Positions 1-10,484 of a stretch of DNA of 61,168 bases are shown here, piece by piece. A model generated the notes under the pieces. It did no database searches, had not been told where the DNA came from, and saw only the letters and a program-made list of their open reading frames with translations. This stretch comes from Lingula anatina (taxonomy: Eukaryota; Brachiopoda; Lingulata; Lingulida; Lingulidae): assembly GCF_001039355.2 (NCBI RefSeq), contig NW_019775703.1, forward strand, positions 76,444-137,611. The letters run 5' to 3'. Numbering within the stretch: position 1 is the first letter of the stretch; each line of letters begins with the position of its first letter. The translations under genes and the position numbers were made by a program.

Positions 1-2520
1 CCGTTAGTTAGCATTATCTTGAGTTTTTCCTTGTCCCCAAGTCGCGTTGCTATGTGTGTGGCAGTTTCGCTGTTGGCTTTGGTTATGGCATCTGGTTTGG
101 CTCCGTCCAGCAGGAGCTTTCGCACTATGGGCACACATGCGGTTTCGGCGGCTACATGTAGTGGGTACTTCCCTTCAAATTCTGTGTTAGGGTTGGCCTT
201 TTTCCCAAGCAGTTCTTTGACCATGTCTTTCTCGTTTTTCTCCACAGCGAGGAAAAGAGCCGATTTGCCCTTAAAGTCAACGTTGGGCTTTGCCCCGTGT
301 TTGAGGAGGGTCTTAACTATTTCATTCTCTCCCATTTCTACAGCGAGGAAGAGCGCAGCTTTATTTCGCATGGAAGTGTTGGTCTCTGCTCCGTGTTCGC
401 AGAGTGTTTTGACAATTTTTTCTTTGCCGTTTTCTACCGCAAGGTAAAGGGCAGATTTCCCATTTTTATGCGCATTGTTAGGCTTGGCGCCGTGGTGGCA
501 GAGAGTTTCCACTATCTCTCTGTAAGAGTGCTCCACAGCAACGTAAAGTGCGGTCACCCCTTCGTGTTCCGGTTCTGGCGTGGCCCCACTCTCACAAAGC
601 GATTTGACGATTTTCTTCTTGCCCTTTTCAACGGCCGAAAACAGCGCCGACTTGCCGTTGACGCTGACGTCCGTCTCTGCCCCGCGGGCAACGAGAAGGC
701 TGGCGACATCTTCGTGGCCGTTCTTAGTAGCCATGAGGAGCGCAGATTGTTTCTTCTTGTTCTCAGCGTTGATTTCAGCTCCGGCGTCTAATAATTTCTC
801 CGCAACCTTCTCATGGCCGTTATATGCAGCCACTTGCAGCGCTGTCCACTTCTTCTTGTCTTGCCAGTTGACATTTGCGCCGTTTTCTAGCAAAAACTCA
901 ACCACCTAAGGAATAACATGTTTGTATTAATTTATTGAAATAAATGTTGCGTGATGCATTCGTGATTTTGTGAGGAGATGGCTGCCATCCATACTTAGTT
1001 AATGAATTCAAGAGGGTCTTCTGTAGCCTAACCAGTGAAAGAAAAGGAGAGAGGGTAAGGGGAAGTGAGGCGGACTGTTGGTTCCAAATACATCATAAAT
1101 CGCCCTGCTCTTTTATTTTTTGTCTTTTAGAATAGAACAAACGATGCATGAAACTAAAACCCATTAGAACAGAACTGAAGTATCTAAAACCCGTGTGAAA
1201 ATGACTGTCAATTCATCCAGCATTGTGAGTAAACGGTCACCGTCACGGTTCCCATTATTTTCAGTTTTTAAGCCTGGATGGCGTCGCTACTTTCGACAAT
1301 ACAATCAATATTGACAGATTACCTCCAACTTCCCGTTCTGGGATGCCGCCATCAGGGCTGTCCATTGATCTTTGTCAGCGGCGTCTACAGGAGCTCCGGC
1401 GTTCACCATCATCTGGATGATAGGGGCGTACCCCATGAAGGCTGCCTTGGTCATGGCGCAAGAGCCATCCTCTCCCACACCGCCTGCTATCTCTGAAACA
1501 GCAAATACATAGGCGCTATGATTACCGGCAGAACTTAACATTAAACTGATCATAACTTAAAAAATATATCTAAACTTATAGATAAAGAAACAAAAAAATG
1601 AAATGCTGATATTTGCTATTAAGGAACGCTATCCCATCTCATGACAAAATAATCGTAATGACCTCTTGAACTTGTTTGCGTTTCTATAATTTGATTTGTT
1701 TAGTGCTAGATTCATATTCAAGGCCGTAAGTGTCTGTGAACGACACAGCCTGTGGCGCCATCGCTTGAGAGAAAGAATCACTAACATCGCCTCCAAACAT
1801 CATTTGTTTTACTATTTCGAGATCAAAAATCGCATGAAGTCCGGTTATATGTAACAAATTAGAAGTTAATGAATGAAAGATCAATAACTATTGATTTCTT
1901 TAGATGGCCGAAAATTTATCATAATATTACCTAATTATTCCTGAACAGTGCAACCATCGATTTTGCGAAATAGGGGGCTAGCTTAATTACCTAGCAACAT
2001 TAACCCAGTGATCTTTTATAAAAGAAGTCTTTTTTCGGTGTTAACAGGTGACATGTGGGGGACATTAGATGTCAGTTAGACTATAGACAAGTGCGTCATA
2101 TTGCCGGAAGTTTTCTCATTGACATGGAGTCAGTGACCAAGAAACGACAAATCCAATAGAAATTGAATAGTGAAGTTATTCTAAAAATTTGCACGGGAAA
2201 AGTGTTTTGTGCATTTTGTAAGTAGTACGTGGGATGAGCATTATCTCTATTATGGAAGAAATTTACACTCAAAATATACGACAAAATAGTCGTGTATATA
2301 GTAATGTAAATTACATGTACTTGTACATGTACACGAAAATCTTTGCTAGTGTTCATTTTTCTAGCCCACCTTTTATCCCTTTTGCATGATCTCGTATTGT
2401 AAATTTGACCTTCATTTTGTCGTTCTTCCGAACAGCGGTCAAAAATTCCTCTCTTAAAGTGGAGTAATCTATCGCTGGCTCCTGCTCTTCCTCTTCTGGC
2501 TCAGAATCACTAGAACTCAT
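1..2520 (-). CDS. Ankyrin-repeat protein, 5' part (3' end outside window)
   Basis: Three exons join in phase on the minus strand: 2370-2520, 1323-1492, and 905 to the left edge. I start at the ATG giving MSSSDSEPEEEE; another in-frame ATG lies five codons upstream (2535). The N-terminus is acidic and serine-rich. Then come roughly nine to ten ankyrin repeats of about 31-33 residues, seen as recurring TALMAASQNGKLEVVEFLLENGA- and SALFLAVEKNEKDMVKELL-type units. There is no signal peptide or membrane segment in the visible part, so a cytosolic or nuclear scaffold is likely. Several central repeats share the GKSALxLAVE core, suggesting recent internal repeat expansion. Ankyrin repeats alone do not give a function, and the C-terminal domain that might define the family is not in the window. 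Splice sites are canonical (donors GTGGGC and GTAATC; acceptors TTTCAG and CCTTAG). Confidence 0.85.
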
Positions 2521-2535
2521 ACTAGAATTGAACAT

Positions 2536-5500
2536 GAACCTTAACAGATATTTACAAATATATTGCAAGTCTAATGACATTACCAATAGTACCATGTTTA
2601 CACCAATGCAGTGTTTGTGTCTTAATGATTATAACTAGTATTTTAAAACAAAAAGATCGGGGAAGGGGGGCGTTCAAGAGAAGGCAGCACGTCGAACCCC
2701 TTAAAAAGTCTATTTTTCAGTTTTTTTTTTTTTTAGTAATAGGGCCAACGTACGTCATCACTACGTTCTCTATACTAGAGGTTAACGGAGTTATGACATC
2801 AATTCCACACAAAGGAAGTAGAAAAAAGTGTAAAAAAATAGCCAGAGACATATATCTGTGTACTATAGTGAAACATCAATCTGTGGTCGGGGTAGAGGAT
2901 AAGGCTTCACTGTAAGATCAAACACATGTTTACTTTGATCCAAGATAAATATGAAACAATTAAGTGAAATATAAAAATGTTTAGGATATTTAACACTCTT
3001 CTACCTTTTCTAATACAGGTCTGACGTATGGTCACTAATTGATTCGAGGTTAAAATATACTGTCAGTTTTGGTTTATAGATTAAGACTAACTTAACGTGT
3101 GTCCCGATATATAAGTAAACTCCTAAAAATACGTATCTTTAACATTATAGTCAGTATATATAATCAATTAAATATTAGAATAGTTTCGGTGTGATGAATC
3201 CAAGTGCATTTTATCTATAGAAATATTCCAATTTAAAAATCGGTATATTTGATTGAATGTTTTCTGGTTTATATCTCGCAAATACACTAGTGTATGCCTC
3301 AATTTCTAAAACTCATTTCAACTGATTTCACTTCAAAACAAACAAGTTCGTATTCCATTACATTGTACATACCTTGATTTTTGTGCCGTGTATTACTGTC
3401 AAGACGAATTAAAGTTACTCAGAACTTCAACAATCAGATTTACAGTAGCCCTTTTCAAAGTAAGTTCCCGTCTACTGTTTAATGACCAATATTCGCACGT
3501 GATGTACCATCCCTGTGACAATTATGACCGAGACAAAAGAGCGTCCTAAGACTCGTGCACGGTTCACGTCAACCGCTGTCAAGGATATGTTTTCTGGAAA
3601 CGTGCTACAGGCACGCGGCGCGTGTTGTGAACGCCGTACGCGGGCTCAAGTGGTTTCCAATGCCTCGCGACAAATGCATAATTAATGAGAAACAAATAGA
3701 GCTAACTAGCGATCTATTCACGGCGAGTGTCCATTGAATGCGGTGCTGAATTTATACAAACAATGCTAAGTATGAATAGATCAATTCGACATAATTGCTT
3801 GGCGTGGAAATCCAATCAAAAATATCCCAGGGAGGAATATTTAACGTGACGGGAGGGAAACTTATACACACCGTGGACAAATAATTCGCATTATTTGTCC
3901 AAGTACAAATTGACAAAATTGTTGAGGTTTTCAAATACACAGCATATACGTACTCGACGTTCTGTTTATTTGCCCTGTCTATTTTTATGAGCGTTCATTA
4001 TTTGCCAATGTTATTCTACACTCTTTAACGATTTCGGTCTTTGTTATAAAAAAAGGTGCTCGCTTTGTAAGTGAACTGCTCATTTTCTGCCATTTATCTC
4101 GTCTATAATCAGACACCAAAATAAATTAATCATAAACTATTATCTGTTTGATGTATTCCATATCAGACCCATTTTTTCAAGGTGATCCAAGCAAGTAAAG
4201 GGAACACGGGTAGTGAATATGTAATATCAGGAAATTATAACTTTTTGGTAATATATATTAATGGAGGACGCTATTTGTGGGCACTAACAAATATCAGCCT
4301 CAGTATTGATTTGATATCAGAAGTGCCCTCACGTAGGGATCCGAAATAAGAACCCGAAAGTAGAAACAATTCCTCCAATATTGAATAATCTACGTCTAAA
4401 AACGGGTCCGACGTATAACATTGATATAACGGCTGTCTTGATATCCTTTTGTTTCGTCTTCTAAGAGATTTTCATATCCGTCAATAATTCTTCAGAAGGA
4501 AAACATCCCTCTTAGAAAGAAATACGAGTATAAAAAACTATTTTTCACGTAAAATCCGATATTCGATCAATTGTCCAACAACAGGGACAGTCAAGATACA
4601 CTGCTTTAGGAATACAATGTGCAAGAACACACCAGAGTAAAGAATTAATCCCGTTCGATTAAATTTTGCTTTTAGATAAGACACACACTCAACCGGGGAT
4701 GGCTAGCAGAAAATTACCCTTGATTTTGAGTTATAGTATTGAGCCTTTTTTTACCTTGCCATCTCTAGAGTAAAGGAAACAAACAGCTGGGCAACTTTTC
4801 ACAGGGGCAAATCAAGTCCAAATCTTTACTTTGCAGTCCTAGTATGATCGAGGATAGACACGAAGTAGCACATTAAAGCAATGACTCTTAGAATATGAGT
4901 ATCACATTCGAATCAATGCTGTATCGCTCTACTCAAGCCCCAATTCAAAGCGTGTGCTTGGTGTAAAACGCGTACATCAAGCGTAACCTGACGCTAAAAA
5001 AGGCGTGAAAGTCATTTACTTGAATAATCTTTGATAATCCAAACACTCGCCGGGTAAAATCTGAGCAGATTGTTTACAGTGACTTAGGCACTTACTGGGG
5101 ATATTCAAACAGATTGCGAAACACGAGAAGTGAAGTAATAGTGTGGTGAAGTGCTTGAAAGTGAAGTAAGATTGATCTTAACTTTAGCCACTATCAACAA
5201 ATATTTATACGGTATTGACTGTCGGATGCGCCATCCATATTTTAATACTAACAATTTTTTGGTTTTCTTGCTTTCAAACCGACGACATGAAATCCTTGTT
5301 ATAGAGTACGAGTAGAGCCATGAAAACACGCGAACTATGGTCACGGCGAAACACGCTAGATTTTAAGCACAATTGATCATTTTCTTATATGAATTTCTTC
5401 TCAAAGAAATTTTGCGACTAATGAAGTCACTAAATTGTATTCTGATTCTTGATTGTTGCGATCTCTGATCATTGCCATTGTGTTGACACCTGTCTCAACT

Positions 5501-6373
5501 ACTGCAATGGCCTTCCCTAGGTGGTCTCTATAATAGTACAATAGCTAGCTTCGAAATATTGAGACTTATCAAACACAATTGTATAAAGTGGATAAATCTT
5601 GTGTCTATTTATATCAAACGTGAGAGTTTTCAGTCCCGTATAGAAAAAAAAATTACGTTAAAGTACATACACAACTTCTAAATATCCACAGTCGATTTTA
5701 TTTACAAACAAATTAAAGGTTTGCAGATAGAACAAGTACCCAAATATATTTTTAATGTTCTCTCATGTAGAATGTTTATTGTCATATTACTTATTAAGTC
5801 AGCTAATATGATGATGTAAGTATCCTTCATAGTATTTTTTTACCACAAAAGCGTCTCTTTAACCAGTGATTTTGTTTTCCAATACCATCCTTTGAAGAAA
5901 GTCCTGAAATAATCCCCTGATACGCAGCTTTTAAACATACACATCTTATATCATCACAGTCTGTTGGTCATAGGCCACATTTTAGGATATTTTTAAGATA
6001 AATGATATTATGCTTTTTTCTTTAATGAAAGCATGTCTGTGGGCGTGTGGTAGTGCGTGAGTGAGTGAGAGTGCGTTCAAATCGTGTACGGCAAGTAGAG
6101 CAACATGACTTGATTTGGAGATAAACGTTTTTTTATCTCAAAGCCAAATACTATTGATAAAACGAAGAAAAAACAAAGAACTGGAACATACGAGTACAGC
6201 ATGTTTTTCCCGGGCCTCGATCATTGACCATGAATTAACAGATATGGTGGTTCTTTTCTGGAACAATTTCCGCTTCTTTTCTAAAAATAATTTATTAATT
6301 TCTCAATCAGACGAGTGCCTTTTTTCCGCTGGAGTCTCACCAAGTCCTGAGTCCAGGCTTGCACCCTGTTTTT
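2536..6373. other. Intergenic region, no gene recognised
   Basis: About 3.8 kb of AT-rich sequence between the ankyrin gene start and the stop codon of the secreted precursor. Open frames here are short, lack family resemblance and do not join through credible splice sites. It should hold the ankyrin gene promoter near 2540-2700 and the 3' UTR of the precursor next to 6373. I see no RNA gene or transposon. Confidence 0.6.
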
Positions 6374-8639
6374 CTAGTTAACCTCAGTGCGTTTAACTCT
6401 GAGAAGGTCTTTGGCTTCGCTGTCTTCATCAAATGCTCCCTTGCGTTTGACTCGAATCAAATCATCTTCCTTTAAAGGCGCTTCTACAGATCTGACCTTT
6501 CGATCGACTTCTGAGTCGCGTCGTGTGCGCTTTATTCTCATCAAATCTTCCTCAGCTTTGCTGTTTGGGCTATTATACAGATCGTTTTCTTGTTTCGCCA
6601 GTTTATGGTCAACAATCTCAATTCTCTTAAGTCTAGTAAGTTCCCTCTCTGAATTGTTTTCTGGCGAATGTTTTGCTCGCTTAGCCCCCATCTTTTCTCG
6701 GAGTGAGCCCTTAATCTGGTTAACCTTTGCCCTTTTTGATACGTAGTTGCGCCGGCGGGTGGATTGTGCAGAGCGCTTGGCCCGTCTTTCTAGGTAGAAC
6801 TTCGACGGAAACTGTACGTCGTATCTGGAATCAAAGTACGAAGGAAAACCGTCGTCGTCCACGCTTCTGGGAGCCCGCCTGATCCTGTTGGGTTCACCCT
6901 CGAGTTTCTCCAGGTAAAGGCTGTCCGCATTGCGTTTAGCTATCAACTGTGCCTGGTGAGATAAGGTAGCATACAAAGTCATGATGTGATTTAAGCCTTT
7001 AGTAGTTTTTACTAAGCAAAAAAGGATAAATAGATAAATAAATTTAAAAAAAAAAAAAAAACAATCATAATTACAGTAAATTTATAATAATTTTCTTCGA
7101 CATTTCATGACTTTTTACTAAATCACCATGAAATTTATACAAAATTGTTGGCAATTTAATTTCAATTTTCAATACAGCATCTTTTGCCGATTAAAGGAAT
7201 TTTGCTCAATTTTTACAGGTTTTTTTTAATGCCTGTAAGCATTGCTGCAAACTAGAGTTTTTTTAACAATTCGATTAGTTTGACAAGAAAGGGCTGTCAG
7301 CTGCTTTACTTTGAGTGTTACACTAATCTGCTTTCGAATACCACAGGTTGTACTTCATATAAAATCGATTCGATCGCGCCAGTCCTATAATGAAGTCTTC
7401 CTCCGTGGCTTAAATCATTTCTTCCAATATTCATTAACGCGTTTGTGACAGACAACCATTAAATGAGCTGTTATTGAGGCACCGTGTCACAACCAAGCAG
7501 ATTACATCTATGTTCATATCACTGCGCTGACAAAAGCTGCAGTCACGCACTGCGCGTTAGGTTTTTATGTAGCAAAATATCAATCTTCTGAATTTTTCCA
7601 CACTTTTTTCTTCATCACCAAAGTAAAGGCATACCATATACAAAAACACTGACAAAATTGCGATCTTATTTAAAAACCTTTTATATCCTTTTTTAACTAA
7701 TCTGTGGAGATCCAAGGCTTTCATTTAAAATAGTCATGGACAAAATTTTGTAATATTGTCTATGAAATAATGCATTGGATTTTAAGAGAAATATGTATTC
7801 TGTCTGCACAAGTCACAGGGCCCTAATTATAACGCCTTGAGGTAGCCAGTGAATACATCGCAGAAGAGAACTCTTTTTGGATGTGTCCACGTTGAGAGCA
7901 GCTATCAATATACGTCAAGATTTCCACAAACGGAGTGCTCGAGAAATTATGAATAAGTATCGTACATGACTGATCGATAGTAAAGTGCACAAATAATGCC
8001 TTAGTGGCTTGGCGCGGGTATTATTTGATCAGCCTGGGGATCAGAGTCAAGAAAAAGCTTGCAGGGTGGGGGAGGGGGCCTGGAGGGCTGGAGAGAATAA
8101 ATCGCGCAGACAGAGTATCTTCGACAAACTGAGATCATTGGGTTTCTCTGAAACACGGACCATACACAACGATTTCTGATCTCGAAACAGAAATAAAGTA
8201 AAGGTACTATGGTTTATCATCTGGATGGGTTTAGCTGGAGCTAAACAGGAGTTTACTAAATACAAAAATTAATTCTTCGACTTAAATCACTGCAACCAAC
8301 CAGGCACAATGCTCAAAGCGGCATATCATAATGCAATGTGCAATGACTGCTCTCAATATGTTTTTTAATGTCCTTTGCTCCCTAATTTGACAATTGAAGC
8401 AAATCCATTCTATTCTTTACTGGAACATCCAGAATTTTACTACATACTACATGTATCTATTGCTAATCTCACTATGCTTGTTCGATGACAGGCTTCGCAC
8501 AACTTACTATGAATTCTAGGTCATGATCTTTGGTTTCCTTGGTAAGCCCGAGAACTCCTGTGGTAGCTAGAAACACGAAGGCACCAAGGACCGTGCTGAG
8601 GGACACGGGTGAACTCTGGAAAACGCAGTTCCGCATCAT
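6374..8639 (-). CDS. Secreted precursor with four proSAAS-like PC-inhibitor hexapeptides
   Basis: Two exons: 8508-8639 (44 codons) and 6374-6952 (192 residues plus TAG), joined phase 0 through donor GTAAGT and acceptor TCACCAG; product 236 aa. Exon 1 starts ATG ATG with an in-frame TAA three codons upstream, and encodes a signal peptide (hydrophobic core about residues 12-30, probable cut near G31). The rest is highly charged, cysteine-free apart from the leader, and full of basic cleavage sites (KR at 51, RR at 70, KR at 104, 118, 136, 154, 186, 214, 232). The C-terminal half has four related hexapeptides: LTRLKR (149-154), LMRIKR (181-186), LIRVKR (209-214) and LLRVKR (227-232), three preceded by acidic residues. 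LLRVKR is the known inhibitory hexapeptide of vertebrate proSAAS against prohormone convertase 1/3. I infer a regulated-secretory-pathway precursor that is a convertase inhibitor, a neuropeptide source, or both. No Gly-Lys-Arg amidation site is seen. Confidence 0.8.
6953..8507 (-). other. Intron of the proSAAS-like precursor gene
   Basis: A 1.55-kb intron separates the signal-peptide exon from the exon with the repeated hexapeptides. It contains poly-A/T tracts and nothing else that I recognise. A short frame at 8047-8265 has no splice support. Confidence 0.7.
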
Positions 8640-8764
8640 ATCCTGTTAACTCCCACAGCTACATGTATGTGTGTGTGATAAACCCAAGGACACCGTTGCG
8701 AGTGCTCACCAGGCACCGAATAGCACAAGAATTTTGTGTAGCGTGCACACAGCTGCTTAGGCTC

Positions 8765-8974
8765 TGTTCTCACAACTTTTAGATCGATCTATCACTGCGG
8801 GGAGTCTCACTAGATTACTGTCAGATAATCCCCCTTAAGTGTCCGTCCCCGCCTACTACAAGCTTTAAGGGGTAATTAACTTTCGTGTCCGCCCGGCTGA
8901 CAGCTATTTAGCGTGAACCCCCAGGGAGTTAGGTCGATCCAATGTAGGTCGATCTAATCTATGAGAATGGGGTG
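8765..8974 (+). mobile_element. hAT-like MITE, copy 1
   Basis: A non-coding element of about 210 bp. Its ends form an imperfect terminal inverted repeat: left GTTCTCACAACTTTTAGATC, right (reverse complement) ATTCTCATAGATTAGATCGA. It is flanked on both sides by the 8-bp direct repeat TTAGGCTC (8757-8764 and 8975-8982), a target-site duplication length typical of hAT elements. A second copy lies inverted at about 30211-30417. It sits just upstream of the secreted-precursor gene. Confidence 0.8.
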
Positions 8975-10484
8975 TTAGGCTCGACTGGATTTGATTGATC
9001 TTCCAAGAAATAATGAATCCCTTTAAAAGCTAAGCACACACACGCTGGTCGATTGAACAGTCACAACAAATCTCTCTGGGCAAACTATGCATGCGGTGAG
9101 AGAAATCGGAGCCTTGATCATCTTTGTTCAGCTGGATTAGCAAAATTTGCCAGGATTGTTATGAATATTCGCGATGTATTCCTCACATTTTATTGAAATA
9201 CGGTCAATATCTTTTCTTTGCCGATTGCGACCCCTTTAAAGTCTCTTTTAAGAGGTCACAAGTTCATGTTTAACAGCAGCTGAACACAAAAGACATAATA
9301 ATTTTCTACCCACCGTGTATAAATGGGATTAATATTGCCATAAATACCGGTGAGGAAGAACTTCCTACGAAAACACTGTCAAGACTCTGATCGACACTAG
9401 GCTACACATGCACTGGTAGCACATACACGTACCGTAAACACTTGAATTATAACGCCTACTTACAACACTTATTTTCGGTAGGTTGGAGGTTCGTAAAATA
9501 GCATATATTCTATATTTTTCGGTGGCGTCATACAAACCTATTCGAATGACAAATTATTGGTATATGTATCCACATAAACATTTTCAAAATGTGTAGATTC
9601 CCTTCAAATTTTGCGCACCAAGTTACTGCTCTATTTTTCTTGATCGCGTTTCCAAATTCAAGGAATTTAAAGGGGTCAATTTATGTGTGCAGTGTAAAAC
9701 AAATGATAAATACCGATAACATGCGCTACATGTAGTCATTTTGTAGAGCAACTGATTTTCTGTAATATTGCCTGCAAAATATAATTCTACAACTCTTCAA
9801 TTAAAAACTCCGTCTGTCTGTCTGTATGGATTAAACTGATCTACAATCAAATGAGTTTCCATTCTACAAAACAGCAGATTAAAGTAAGAAATATAAAAGG
9901 ACTTATATAAATCTGGATGAGCACTGGAGACTTCAACACAAGATGCTTGGACGTGCAGGATTCTTACTACCTACCAGATGTTTTCTAGCTGTTACGAAAT
10001 AGTATAAAAGACTTGCATAATGTTTTATAACAGCTGGAAGGACCCTGGTAGATAATACATACGTGTCACAACCGGATAAAATAATTTAAAACAAATATGG
10101 TCTAATATCAGGTATTTATTCACATATTTGAATAATTTAAAGTGATAATGCACCAAAACAGCATTAGGAAATGCACATTTTCACATAAAAATTGAATTTA
10201 GTGTGTTATATAAAATTTACATGTACTAAGATACTGTATAACATATTAAATCTATGTCAAACGAACAACAGGAAATATAACCTCAATAATGATCCACTAG
10301 TAAAGCTCAATAAATTGAAAAAGCGACATTGTCAATTAAAATTTTCTAAGCTCAAATGATCTTACATGTAGCCATTATCTTGTAATAAATCTTCATAATT
10401 TGAAATGCCATACACAAGTTGTAAAGGAAAAAAATAAAAAATAATTATTTTCAATTTCCACAAAGACTAAAACCACAACCGATG
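8975..10484. other. Intergenic region, no gene recognised
   Basis: AT-rich spacer between the precursor promoter side and the stop of the ATP23-like gene. It must hold the 3' UTR of the latter near 10484. No coding or RNA feature is supported. Confidence 0.6.

Noticed and set aside
1684-1884. 66-aa minus-strand frame between ankyrin exons
   Set aside because: Skipping it gives a perfect phase match between exons 1 and 2 of the ankyrin gene; it has no ankyrin consensus.
6387-6746. 119-aa plus-strand frame
   Set aside because: Antisense to the secreted-precursor exon, which has a signal peptide, splice support and repeated motifs.
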